From: Apiotrichum sp. Y4204
Taxonomy: Eukaryota; Basidiomycota; Tremellomycetes; Trichosporonales; Trichosporonaceae
NCBI GenBank assembly: GCA_025531455.1
Contig: JAMYHL010000074.1
Location: 124,001-188,000 of the forward strand
Direction of reading: 5' to 3'
DNA: 64,000 bases
The position numbers and the translations under genes are program-made. Position 1 is the stretch's first letter. Each line of letters starts with the position of its first letter. The notes beneath the pieces were generated by a model, which was given only the letters and a program-made list of their open reading frames with translations, made no database searches and had not been told where the DNA came from. Positions 1 through 10,967 of the stretch are shown piece by piece.

Positions 1-1689
1 TTCGCTGGTGGCGCTGACTTCTGGGTCGGTAACGCGGATTCGATCCATGAGTGCCCTCCCATGCGCGCGCCAATCGCGCACCCCAGCAGTACCGCGGGGT
101 GATGGCGGGGAGAGGCGCAGGCGTTTCGACGAGCGCCCATCGTTGCTAGATCCCGAGGCTGGTGTCGCCGAGTTGCCGGATGAGTTGGAACGCATTGGCG
201 TCTCCGAGTCGGCGGACCACTGGCGGAGCTTCGATGGTGCTGGCGCCGGAGGGGACGGCGATTCCTGGAACGGAATGCTGTCGACAATCGCGGAAAGCTG
301 CTGGCGAGTGTACGTGTCGTACGTGTTCCGGAAGAGGCGGAGGCCGACATTGCCCGAGGCGGGGCGGGACACTGGGCGGTTACGGAGTGTAGAGGAAGAT
401 GGCTCGCCAGAGGGCAGCGGTTCCAGAGAGGGGTCAAAGATGGGTGCCGCGGACGGTGAATGGGGAACGGGTGCGGTGAACGTGAAGGGATATTTTGGAT
501 TTGCGATTGGTTGCCGACTAGTCGGTGGAGAGACAGGCCGCGACGAAGTGCGTGAGGGCGGCGACGACCCAGACGGAGATCGAGAGTCCAATGGGGACGG
601 CGACCGTGACGGGCCCTGTTCGCGCACAGGCGAAGAATCAGTGGAGATGATCTCGCGAGCTGTGTCGCGTGATGCCTCGGCTTCTGGAGCGGCGTGCACC
701 GTGTCTTGATGAATCTCTGTGGGCTCAATCGTGTGATACTCTACCGTTGGCGGTTCAACTTCATGTGTGTGGTAATCGAAAGTCGGACCATCGTCCCCAG
801 GGATGTCAGTCACGGTCGTCTTGTCATGCGTCGCCTCGGTGGTTGCAAATGAGCTATCGGAAGGAGTGACCGATTTGCTCAACCGTGACGGGTTGACCGG
901 CGCGTAGGGATGAGATGCGCGGCGCTCAGTGTTGCCATCCTTGATTGACACGGTACCCGAGCTCCCCGAGCTGCCGGATCTGGACGACGGTGCAGGAGAT
1001 GAGGACGCATCGTCAGAAGCGGGCGACAGCGCCTTGAACGTCCCGCTGGACTTTGATGATGTGGGCGTCGACTGTTCCTCGTCGTGCACGGGGCTCGACC
1101 ACCGCTCGTCGCCCTCTTCGACAGACTCTAGTGCCGGATGCGACGGACCAGACGTCTCCACCCTGTTTCCCAAAACCGGCGGACTTGGCGGCTCGAACAG
1201 CTTTTCAAGCGCGAGGGCGGAAAACATATCCTTCTGAAACGGGTTGCGGGGGAACGCCTTGCCGTGCGTGTCCTCTCCATCCTTGACAAGGAACGTCCCG
1301 GCGGTGGGTTCGGCGCCGAACGTCTCCGTCTTCGCCTCGAGGAGGAGCGGCGCGGCGTCTCGCACTGTATTTGTAATGTTCTCGCTAAACTGCCGTTCGC
1401 GGTCGCCGGCCTCGGAGCCGGATGCAGATGTCGGCGGGGAGAGCATCCCGCTCGCAGACCGCATGTAGGGGTTGGACGGGGAGCGGCCAAACTCGGGCAT
1501 GCTGGCTGCTGAGCCCTTGCGCGAGGGCGGAAGCGGGCGGGCTACGCCAGCGCCGAGGGAGCGCAGGGAGCCGCGCTTGGAGCGCGACGATGCTGGCGGA
1601 GGCGCCTCCGGGGAGCCGGGGGGCGATGGCGAGGTCTCGACCCATTCCTCGCCGAGCTCCTCTGTCTGCCATGCGGGTGCTGATGCCAT
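1..1689 (-). CDS. Uncharacterised Ser/Pro-rich disordered protein, N-terminal part
   Basis: A single open frame starts at the ATG at 1689 and stays open to the left edge, giving 563 residues without a stop, so the C-terminus lies outside the window. The protein opens MASAPAWQTEELGEEW and is dominated by Ser, Pro, Thr and acidic residues with many SP dipeptides, as expected of a phosphorylated disordered protein. Denser patches that look conserved include RNPFQKDMFSALALEKLF (about residue 144) and LRLFRNTYDTYTRQQL (about residue 465). A basic KRLRLSPPSPRG segment near residue 524 could be a nuclear localisation signal. No enzymatic domain is visible and I do not recognise the family. It is divergent from the GTPase gene at 2196. 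Confidence 0.72.
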   Translation of the reverse strand, partial: MASAPAWQTEELGEEWVETSPSPPGSPEAPPPASSRSKRGSLRSLGAGVARPLPPSRKGSAASMPEFGRSPSNPYMRSASGMLSPPTSASGSEAGDRERQFSENITNTVRDAAPLLLEAKTETFGAEPTAGTFLVKDGEDTHGKAFPRNPFQKDMFSALALEKLFEPPSPPVLGNRVETSGPSHPALESVEEGDERWSSPVHDEEQSTPTSSKSSGTFKALSPASDDASSSPAPSSRSGSSGSSGTVSIKDGNTERRASHPYAPVNPSRLSKSVTPSDSSFATTEATHDKTTVTDIPGDDGPTFDYHTHEVEPPTVEYHTIEPTEIHQDTVHAAPEAEASRDTAREIISTDSSPVREQGPSRSPSPLDSRSPSGSSPPSRTSSRPVSPPTSRQPIANPKYPFTFTAPVPHSPSAAPIFDPSLEPLPSGEPSSSTLRNRPVSRPASGNVGLRLFRNTYDTYTRQQLSAIVDSIPFQESPSPPAPAPSKLRQWSADSETPMRSNSSGNSATPASGSSNDGRSSKRLRLSPPSPRGTAGVRDWRAHGRALMDRIRVTDPEVSATSE

Positions 1690-2195
1690 GGTGGGCAGAC
1701 GACGGCGGTTGAGGGAGGAGGGTGTGTGTGATGGGATGGGCGATGGAGGGAGGGAGAGTGGTTGGTGGATGCAAGTGATGGCAATGCAATGTTTGTTGTT
1801 GAAGGGGACGTCGAAGCCATTTAGCCAGCCAGCCAGGCTCACGGGGCAGGCTACCACCTGCCGCCACATGGATGGGGTGCGTCCAAAATGAGCGCGCCAA
1901 ACAAAAGTCAGTCGCGATTGTTTACATTCCCAGTATCAAAAAAGCATATATGGTACCCTCATTTAATAACATTACCAGACGACGTCATCGGGAATAGCGG
2001 TGTTTGTGTCCGTGTGGCACTGTCCCCATCACACCACGTTTTCTGCACGCGATGATCGGCGGGTGGAGGTCCTCAAAGATTTCAGAAATTCGCCTCCCCT
2101 CTCTGGATGGCGGCGAGGCAAACAGCGATGAATCAAGTCGAAGACTATCGTCCTCTTCGACACTACCCCTTCTTCCACAACAACAACATCTAGCA
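1690..2195. promoter_or_regulatory. Divergent intergenic/promoter region
   Basis: About 500 bases between the start of the left-edge gene (minus) and the GTPase gene (plus), so it must hold both promoters. An AT-rich patch with a catatatgg core lies near 1946-1954. No coding frame in it looks real. Confidence 0.5.
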
Positions 2196-4583
2196 ATGCC
2201 GCGTATCAGGAAGAGTAAGTGGGATTCGCATACCTGTAGGCTCTCGGGACTGCGCTCTGTACCAGCAGCCCTGGACCCCTTGCCTCATCGCTCGCTCACA
2301 CGACCCAGAGACATCCAACCGTCAGGCGACGCGCGACCGCGCAAAGATCACAAAGAAGGTCGCCGAGCACAAGAAGAAGGCGAAGCGCGATTCCAAAAAG
2401 CAGACGACATGGAAGTCAAGTGAGTGGGAGCTACAGGCTGCTGAATGGCTTCGCGTTTGGACAGGAAGCCATGGACGCAACTGACGGCGCAGAGCGGAAG
2501 CCGGACATTGGTGTGCCGAGCTCATTCCATCTGAAGGACCAGGTGCTCGCGGAGATGGCGGAGGAGAGGCGGCTAGCTGCCGAGGCGAAGGCGGCGCGCA
2601 AGGCCAAGGTCGTCGAGGAGGAGGAAGAGGAGGAGGACACGCCCGGAATTCAGTCGCTGGCTGGATCGGCCGTCCTTGACCGCGCCCCGTTGACCGCGAC
2701 CGCGTCGATCCCGGTCGAGATGGAGGAGGAGGACGTGCCCGAGCTCTTTGACTCGGACCTCCCGACACTCCAGGCCGCGCTGGACGCCGCGGACATTCTC
2801 CTCGAGGTGGTTGACGCGCGTGACATTGCTGGTGGACGCTCGGCGGCCGTGGAGTCGCTTGTCTCGGAGGCGGGTGGCCAGGTTTTCATTGTTGTGAACA
2901 AGATCGACCTCGTTCCTCGCGAGGCGCTCGAGGCGTGGCTCAACCACCTCCCGTTCCCCGCATTCCTGTTCAGTGCGCGCGAGAAGCTTGGCCGCGATGA
3001 GCTACTCTCTGCGCTCGCAGATGCGTCCAAGGCGAAGGGCAAGGGAAAGAAGAAGGCCGAGCCGCTCAAGGCTGCCCTTCTCGGTCTCCCGAATGTCGGC
3101 AAGTCGTCGATCCTCAACGCCCTTCTTGGACGGAACGCTGTCAAGACTGCGCCCGAGGTGATCACCGCCGCCGCCGCCAAGAGCCCCGTCCCGACCACCG
3201 ACATGTGCCGCGAGGTCGAGGTCACCCTCCCTTCTGGAGGCTCGGTCCAGATTATCGACACGCCAGGATGGGAGTATGTCGAGGAGGACATGGAGGAGGG
3301 TGAGGAGGACGAGGACGAGGACGAGGGCATGGACGAGGATGAGGAGGAGGAAGATGAGGACGAAGAGGACAAGTGGGACGCGCTCGAGGCCCGTGTCGCA
3401 GGCGACCTCCTGCGCCGGAACCTCGGACGTGTCGACCGCGTCAAGGACGTGTTCCCTCTTGGTGAGTGTAGCTTCATTCTGTTCTTGCAAGCCACAAGGA
3501 ACCCAACTGACGCCAGTCAACTACATTATCGCGCGCTCGAACGGACAAGACCTGATGCTCAAGTACAACGTCCCGTACTTTGAGAGCGGAGACGTTGAGG
3601 CGTTCCTGACCGGCCTGGCGCGTGTGAACCAGCGCGTGAAGAAGCACGGCGAGCCGAACCACGACGCGGCCGCGCGTATCCTCCTCGCCGACTGGGCACA
3701 CAACCGTTTCCCGTACTACACCACCGCGCCGAAGGACGAGCCCGCCATGGAGGTCGACGGGCGGCCGGACATGAGCGCAGTCCTTGCGGCCTGCAAGACG
3801 CGCAAGGAGCTCAAGGCGGCGGGCCTCGTGCGCTTCGTCGGCGGTGACGTCGACACACGCGAGATCTTCCTCGACGACGACTACACCGAGGTCACCCCGG
3901 ACTCGGACGAGGATGAGGAGGATGATGAGGAGGATGACGAGGAGGAGATGGAGTTTGACTCTGACGAGCTCGACTCGGACGCAATGCTCATCGGCTCTGA
4001 CGACGGCGAGGAGGTTGACCTTGAGGACGGTCCCGAGCCGTCTTCCGGCTCTGATCTCGAGGAGGACGAGGAGGAAGACGACGAGGACGAGGAGTCTGAG
4101 GAGGAGCTTCCGCCGCCGCCGGTTCGCAGCGGCAAGCGCAAGGCCGCCGCGTCGCCCGAGCCCGAACTCCGCAAAAAGGTCAAGACGGCAAAGAGCGTGA
4201 GCTTCCGCGCCAAGCTCGAGGCGCCGCGCACCGTCGCGCAGGGCGTCACCGAGCCCAAGTCGATCCTCAAGGCGCGTCCCGCCGAGCCCGTGAAGAAGTC
4301 GCCGAAGAAGCCGGCCGAGGTGAAGGCTAAGCCTGCCGCTAAGCCTGCTCCTAAGCCTGCCACGAAGCCCGCCGTGAAGGGGAAGAAGACGGCCGAGGAG
4401 CGGCAGGCGCTCCGGGCGGCCAAGCGTGAGGCCAAGGCCGCCGCCCCTAAGCCGACGCCAAAGGCTGCTCCTGCGCCGGTAAAGGCCGAGCCCAAGGGCA
4501 AGAAGGACAAGCTCAAGGCCAAGGCCAAGGCCAACGGTAACGGCAACGGCGTCGAGGCATACGACTTTTCCAAGCACTTCTAG
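2196..4583 (+). CDS. NUG1: Nucleolar circularly permuted GTPase, GNL3L/Nug1/Grn1 type
   Basis: Four exons (2196-2214, 2309-2419, 2493-3461, 3517-4583) give 721 residues. The Lys/Arg-rich N-terminus followed by a GVPSSFHLKDQ segment is the GNL3 N-terminal region. The G motifs are circularly permuted: G4 NKID at about residue 179, G1 GLPNVGKSS at about 241, G3 DTPGW at about 299. This family acts in the nucleolus in pre-60S ribosome assembly and export. A run of roughly 30 mostly Asp/Glu residues follows G3 directly (about 306-335). The C-terminal third is acidic, then a Lys/Ala/Pro-rich tail. The first exon holds only six and a third codons (MPRIRK), which decides the start. The assignment rests on motif order and flanking sequence and is firm for the family; Nug1 versus Nog2/Nug2 is less certain, but the N-terminus favours Nug1/Grn1. 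Confidence 0.9.
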
Positions 4584-5322
4584 CTTCTTTCCTTTGGTCG
4601 GGATCGGATTTTATGTAACTACTGATAGATATGCATGCATTATACCTTGCCGTGTGGAATGTTGTGGATTACTGTCAGTCATCAGTGCTGTAATGGGCAA
4701 GTGCTATGGTCAAGATCTCGACGATGAACGGGTTGGAACGCCTGTCAGAGGATCAGTGATTTGGCCGATTTGGGCGCGCTGACATGCTCTCGCTCCGACG
4801 ACGACAACAAAGCTCTTATCGCAAACGCAGCAGAAACGCAACAGTATCCGTACATCAACAGCAGAACACTATTACAACACGCCCACGAAACACAAGGTCA
4901 CTGTCGTCAGCAAGAGTTCCAACAACAGAAAAGGTGGAAATAAAGTGTAAAAAACTCAGAGACGACCGCTGCGTATTGCGGTGCGTCGGGATGGTGTCCC
5001 CAAATGAACGGTAAGACTGGTGCCAACATGTTGTTCGTCACAGATACGAAGTGTGGAGAGGAGACGTACCGTGAATGAACAGAAGAAGTCGGTGGATGGA
5101 TGGAGAAAGGAAGAGAAGAAAGATGACCGGCTTTTAAAGTGCTAGAGAAAAACTCGCAGTCTGGAGAAATCTGGAGCTGGATCTGAATCTGGCGCGTTTC
5201 GCGGAAGTATTTTTTTCCGTCCCTCTCGCACCGATCTCGCTGCCCTCCACCTCTGGCCTCTCCGCCGTTTCGGTCCTCTTCTCCGAGTCCGTCACCGAGT
5301 CCGACACCCACCAACACCGAGT
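4584..5322. other. Intergenic region
   Basis: 3' flank of the GTPase gene and promoter of the gene at 5323. The proximal part (about 5215-5320) is CT-rich, typical of fungal leaders. No RNA gene or conserved coding frame was seen. Confidence 0.5.
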
Positions 5323-6094
5323 ATGACCTCCGAAGTGAGTCCCCGCCTTGCGGACTTGCGGCACTTGCGGCGCTGACCCCCAGCCCGCCCCAACACCTGC
5401 ACAAGTGGCGCCAGCCGCGCCAGCAGCTCCAGCAGCGCCCCCGGCCAAATCTCCCGCGACCTGGCTCACGGTCATGGACAGCCTGCAGCACCCGCGCGTG
5501 GTCTCCGCCTTTCTGTCCGCGCCCGGGTTCGCGTCCAAGCTGCCCCCCGGACTGGAAATGTCTCTGAAGGCAAACTACCCCGTGCTCCTCAAGGCGGCCG
5601 ACGGGCCGGCCACTGTACGGGCCGGGGAGTATACCTGGGCAATCACGTATCCTTCTCCCAATTCATCCGGGGATCGCGTCGCGGCTGCTGCAGTGGTGGA
5701 TGTGGAGATTGGGGACGACGAGCTCGATTTCCTGGACGCCGCGACGAGCGGAAAGTTCCTTAGCTACTATGAGGGCGAGGAGCTGCGGTTCCGTGTGGGC
5801 GAAGACGAGGTCAAGCCGGGGGATAAGATGTGGCGCGTGCTCAACTTCGCGCTGGAGGGCGGCGCGCTCGCGAACGCTGCTGGGCGGAGGGTTGTTATGG
5901 CTAACGGGCCACGGTGGTTTACTGCGTCTGTTGAGAACGGGCAGGTCGTCTTCTCGCCGAGTTATGGCGCGCGCAAGGACGGAAGCGAGGTGGCTGAGGG
6001 GCGCGCGACGACCACCATGTATGGTGCGCTTGTGGCGCATGCGCTCGAGAAGGGCATCGTGCTCGCGGCAGAGGCGAGGCGGGGAAAGCAGTAG
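5323..6094 (+). CDS. Uncharacterised 240-aa protein
   Basis: Exon 1 (5323-5334) encodes only MTSE; a 49-nt intron follows with a gctgac branch and cccag acceptor; exon 2 (5384-6094) carries the rest. The N-terminus is a disordered Ala/Pro tract (about residues 5-26). The remainder looks folded and mixed alpha/beta, with segments such as TWLTVMDSLQHPRVVSAFL and LSYYEGEELRFRVGEDEVKPG. No signal peptide or membrane segment is visible and I do not recognise the family. The tiny first exon is supported by a perfect GTGAGT donor and by frame continuity; an alternative model would start downstream within exon 2 at the methionine before DSLQHPRV. Confidence 0.65.
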
Positions 6095-6225
6095 ATAATG
6101 CATTGCATAGAGTGTGGGTTCATGTGATGGTTTGTGTGTTGGTTGATTCATGTCAGTCTTGGTATGTTTGTGTCGGGAAGCCAACGCTCTGGATGCTGCG
6201 CTACTGTATACATATGTCTCTACTA

Positions 6226-7490
6226 CTAAGCGTCGACGTCCATGCCCTCCTCGCCGCCCGGCCCAGCGCCGACGGCCACCGCGTGAACAGTCTCTCCGGG
6301 CTGTGCGCGGCCTGCACCGGCAGTGCGCACCTCCTCGCTCACAACAAGGTCGCGCACATTCTCCTTGAGCCACGCAGTCGTCCCACGACGGAACTTGTAG
6401 TTGCGCGACTTGACGCCACGCTCGTTCTGGATGTGAGCGTGTGTATGAAGGATTTGCACTCACAGGCATCTCGTAGTTGCGCAGCATCTCAGTGCCCGCC
6501 TTGGTGATCACGCAGACGTCGACGTTGGAACCGGAACCCAAGTCGTTGAACACACCCGCACGGATCGCGCGCGCAACCATGTCAATAGCCTCCTGGCGCT
6601 GAAGTGTCAGACAACCTTGTTCATACAACCTCAGTGACATAAGAACTCACAGTCATGTTCTCCTTGTACGACGACTCAAAGATGGACATGGCGGCAAGCG
6701 AACCGGAGCCCATGGTGACATATGGGAGCTTGTCCGTCGAGCCGTGAGCATGAACCGTGAACAGCTGCGGACCAGTGGCGTCGACACCGCCGACAACAAG
6801 GTAGGCGCCGACATAACCCTGGTACCTGCGTGTCAGTGGGGCACAGAGATCGCTAGCGGGAAAGGCAGAACGAGTTAAGTGGCGGAAGCAAGTACCCCCA
6901 TACCTGCCCTGCGTCCTCTGTGCATTACTCACCGGTAGAGGTACTGCTTGAGCATAGTCATGGCGGTGACGACGCGCGCCGGTCGTCCTTGCGAGAGCGA
7001 GTGAAGCTGAGGGTTAGCTGCGCGAGCTCGCGACGTAACCCACCTCAAGGTTGGACGAGATCAGGTTGGTGACATATCTGACTGTCAGATCAATCCTGGA
7101 AATGAAGCTCACTCAGTGTCGGCGGCTGTTCCGGCACCACAGCAGCGGATCGAGGAGGTAAGATAGTGAATCTGGCGTTAGCAATGGGTTAACGTGATGC
7201 GTTGTTACCCACCTTCTCGCAATTCTTGTCGGCCACGATCGGTCCGGCAGTCGCACGGGTGTCGGCGCCGAGACACACGCCCTCCGGCTCGCCCGAAGCG
7301 CCACCGCCAAACTTGACGCCGACAATGGTCGTTCCCGTCGAGGTAGCTGGTGTTAGTGATGAGCTTGCGTTGATGACCCGCGAAGCTCACTCTTGGGCTC
7401 GGCGCCGAGACGCTGCCCGACAAACTCGTTGCGGGCGTAGTTGGAAAAGTCGAAGCCAATAGGCGCTGCGGGGGCTGCTGTGCTCGCCAT
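6226..7490 (-). CDS. PUP1: 20S proteasome subunit beta-2 (beta type-7)
   Basis: Eight exons on the minus strand (7391-7490, 7213-7346, 7113-7171, 7044-7077, 6933-7006, 6651-6825, 6464-6598, 6226-6426) give 303 residues. It is the catalytic beta-2 (trypsin-like) subunit of the 20S proteasome. After a propeptide of about 38 residues comes STG followed by the mature N-terminus [11 protein letters not shown], so the nucleophile is Thr at about residue 39. Family blocks follow: [58 protein letters not shown] and [12 protein letters not shown]. The tail is longer than in yeast Pup1 and Gly/Ala-rich. I use the ATG at 7490; an in-frame upstream ATG exists at 7580, but its extension is a poly-Ser tract. 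Exons as short as 34 nt make this one of the most fragmented genes here. It is divergent from SNX41. Confidence 0.93.
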
Positions 7491-7947
7491 TGCTGTTGAC
7501 GAAACGGTGTGGGGTGATGAGGAAGAGGATGATGATGACGAGCAAGTCAACTTGTTTCTGTTGGCAGTGGACGACGACAAGCAAGCCTCAACACACGCTG
7601 AGGAGTGACGCCGCGCGTCCGGTCATGTGATAAATATGACGTGTCATTTTAGTATCAAAGTCCTCGGTCTGCCTGGAATGATGACGAATTGTGTCTTCCC
7701 TCTGGCCTGGTCCCCACGCTGACGCCCATTCCCAGAGCGTATGCAGCGTACCGCCTCTGCCGCTTCCCAGCGTCACCACCGTGTTCGTGTTGTCTCCCGT
7801 CGCCGCCATCACCACCACCGTCGCCATCACCACCGCCGTCCTCGACACCACCCCTATCCAGTGCCACCCATTATACAGCTAGACGTTGCCAGCATCCCAT
7901 AGCTCATACCCCTCGCCGGACTTCAAACCTGTATATAGTCCAACACA
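7491..7947. promoter_or_regulatory. Divergent promoter region PUP1 / SNX41
   Basis: About 460 bases separate the two start codons. No clear proteasome-associated control element was found by eye. The SNX41-proximal end carries a TATATAG patch only about 12 bases before its ATG, too close to be a normal TATA box. Confidence 0.45.
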
Positions 7948-10283
7948 ATGGACGACAACGTCAACCCCTTTGCGACCGAGCCTGTCGAGGAGGCAACGCA
8001 CTCGCCCGCCTCACGCTCTCCAGTCCTCTCGCGCACATCATCCCAGGCTTCCTCTCTGCAGCGCTCCATAGCCACTTCCAGCCCACCGCCGACACAGCGC
8101 GCGTCGTTCCCCGATCCAGCAAAGGACCCACGCAAGGGCTCGAGCCGCCTCGCTGGACCCAAGCCCAAGACGGACTTCTGCTGTGAACGCGATCGCCAGA
8201 TTGCGCGCGGGGACGATATCAGTATTGTCGATGCGTTCAAGACCTCCGATGGCGGCAAGTCGAGCTACATCACCTATGTCATTCGTCTTGGGGTGGGTGA
8301 CTTGGCGCTCAGGATGCCTGCTAACCCACCAGAGCCACACGACGCACCGCCGCTACTCGGCCTTCCTCTCGCTCCACCAGGCGCTCCAGAGCCTCTATCC
8401 CGTACTGATCATCCCCCCGATCCCGTCGAAGCAGAACATTACAGACTATGCTATCAAGGGCCAGTCCAAGACCAAAGAGGATGCCGCTACGATTGCGAAG
8501 CGCAAGCGATTGCTGGAAGACTTCCTCCGCCGTCTCGTCCGCCACCCGATCCTCGGCGGCGAGCACGTCCTGCATCGCTTCCTCGAGGATGGTGTTAGCT
8601 GGGTGAGTTTCGATACTTGCCTGATGTTGCTATTTGAGAGCTCACAATCAGTCTGAGGTGATGCACTCGCCGCCCATCTCGCTCCTTCCGAAAAATCCAC
8701 TGCACGCGCCGTCGCACAACCCGACCTTTCAGGACGACGATGAGCAGGGCGACTCCTCCACGTCTACATCCACGCCCTACATTGCCCATCACCTGCTGCC
8801 GAACCCGTCGCCAAACCACCCGCTTCGCCGCCCAGATCAACGCTTCATAGAGTCTGAGCTCTTCACGGACAAGTTCCAGCAGCACTTCCAGGGCTCCATG
8901 GAGAAGATCAACCGCCGCGTCGCGAAGAGGTGGGCTGAGCGTGCAACGGACATGAGCGAACTCGGCGCGCAGTGGAACGGATTCAGTTTGACAGAATCGG
9001 GCGCACTTGGCAACGCGATCGAGAAGGTCGGCCAGGCTGTTGATGCCGACTATCTCGCGACAAACCAGCTGGTAAGCTGAGCCGTGCACCAACTCAGCTG
9101 ATAACAGATCAACTCGTGGGAAGTGCACGCGACTGAGCCGCTTCACGTCTACACGCAGTTTGGACAGCTTATCCGCTCGCGTCTCTCGTTCCGTCACCAG
9201 AAGCACGTGCAATATGAGCTCGTGCAGGAGGCGCTCGACCATCAGCGCGACAAGCTTGAAATTCTCGAGGCCGCTGAGCGCGAGTCGCGGCGACTGGAGG
9301 ACGCCCTTCAGCGCGGTGAGAGGGTAGGAGCATCGTCCGCGTCCCTTCCGTCCCCGCCGGAGCAGACTGCTTCCTCACCAGAGTCGGAAGTCCCGCCCTC
9401 TCAGCGTCCGGCGGCGCGCCGTAGCGCACAGTCCTTTGGCCTTCTCTCCGCAGTCAAGCACAGCCTCAGCGGGATGATGGATGTTGACCCTGAGGCGACG
9501 CGCAGGGCTAACATTGGGAAGACACGGGACAACATCTCTCAGGTGAGCTAGCAAAAAGGCGACTTGAGCTCACAATAGCTTGAGGACTCGCTGCAAGCGT
9601 CCGCGCAGGACCTCAAGTACGCGTCCACGACACTGCAGGCAGACCTGGACCGCTTCCAGCGCCAGAAGGTTGCTGATGTGCGTGAGCTGGCCATTGAGCT
9701 TGCGACGCTGCACCGCGAATGGTGCAGGCAGAACCTTGAGGCGTGGAAGGTCGCCCAGGCAGCGGTGCGCGAGATCCCCGACCACCCAAACACGCCTATC
9801 CCTCCCACGCCCCAGACCGACACGACGCCAATCCCGGATCTGGCAGCCTCGATGGACCGCGACCTTCCGCCTGTGCCCTCCACGTCGTCCTCGACGCCAA
9901 CACCCAGCGGCGGTCTTGGCCTCGGACTCAATCGGACCACGAGCGGTATGAGCGGCAGCTCCCTCCCGTCCGCGGACCCGCTCGGTGGCTCCATTTCGTC
10001 GCCTTTCAAGTCAGAACCACCTGCGGATCCGTTCGGCGAGGTGGAGGAAGGAGTAGCAAAGGTTGACCTCAACTCGCCCCGCGCATCTGTCTCTGGCCCT
10101 AAGAGCCCGATGAGCCCAAAGAGCCCCAAGAGCCCTATGAGCCCGACGAAGGGCACCACGAGCGTCAAGAGCCCGACGGCAAGCGTCACCGCCAAGGTCC
10201 CGTCCCCGCCCACTGAAGCTTCTACCACTGCGTCGTCTGAGACTGCGACAAAGGATGCGGACGGCCCACTTGGCCCGTTGTAA
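7948..10283 (+). CDS. SNX41: Sorting nexin-41 (PX-BAR protein)
   Basis: Five exons (7948-8292, 8333-8602, 8652-9071, 9108-9542, 9579-10283), all joined in phase 0, give 724 residues. Sorting nexins of this type bind phosphatidylinositol 3-phosphate on endosomes and take part in retrieval to the Golgi and in selective autophagy. After a disordered N-terminus, the PX domain spans about residues 85-215 with the lipid-binding RRYSAF at about 121-126 and the proline loop IIPPIPSKQ. The BAR-like helical region covers about 270-600, including FRHQKHVQYELVQEALDHQ. The C-terminus is disordered, with several SPKSP-type repeats. The close fit of the PX-BAR linker (ILGGEHVLHRFLEDGVSW) supports SNX41 rather than ATG20/SNX42, but that separation is from memory. 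Confidence 0.9.
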
Positions 10284-10967
10284 TAGTTGTAGTTCTGAAC
10301 CTGCATTGACAGTGTAAATTAGCGATGGCAGTGAGCGGAGAGTCGGGGATCAACTTGAGGGAGTGGTTGCTTTCGGTGACACCGTCTGCCACTGTGAATT
10401 GTACAGAGCCACTTTGAACCGCAGTCAAAAGCGCGAAGCGGGCTGAGTGTAGTCCGCAGGACTGTCTTGTTTCCTAATCAAACTCTGTCAGTTGCTATCC
10501 ATTCCATCTCGCCACCAACCTCGGTGTACTGCACGGTGTCCGTTGTCCAGCCTGCTCACTGGTTGTCCTGTACACAGGGAACCGACACAGGGAACCAACA
10601 CACCAGATGACGTTTTACGCGATTTATTTCTTTTTCAGGTCATTTGTTTTGACGGTTGATTTTGGCAATTAATCCCAAACACACGTGGCAAATTGCGGAT
10701 CCTTCCCCTGCGATTCCCGCCAGGATCGACCCAAACACTGGCTGTGCTGCAGCAGAGTGATCCGCGACTGACTTTGCAAAGAAACAAAACACAACTCTCT
10801 CCTCTCTCTGTCTCTCTCGATATCAACACCATCATCAACAGCATCAATACCGTCAACGACATCATCTAGTCAATACTTATTTCCTCTCTTCATCCATATC
10901 CCCCCTAGATAGCCATCCGCCGAGACGCTCAGTAGCCTGCTCCCCGCATCCAGGGCACACAGCCAGG
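10284..10967. other. Intergenic region
   Basis: 3' flank of SNX41 and promoter/leader of the gene at 10968. The leader (about 10790-10960) is CT-rich with tctctctctg runs. A small repeat gggaaccgacacagggaacc lies near 10577. No gene is supported. Confidence 0.45.

Noticed and set aside
2650..4573. Poly-Ser and Leu-rich frames opposite the GTPase gene
   Set aside because: Complement of Asp/Glu- and Lys-rich codons; no independent support.
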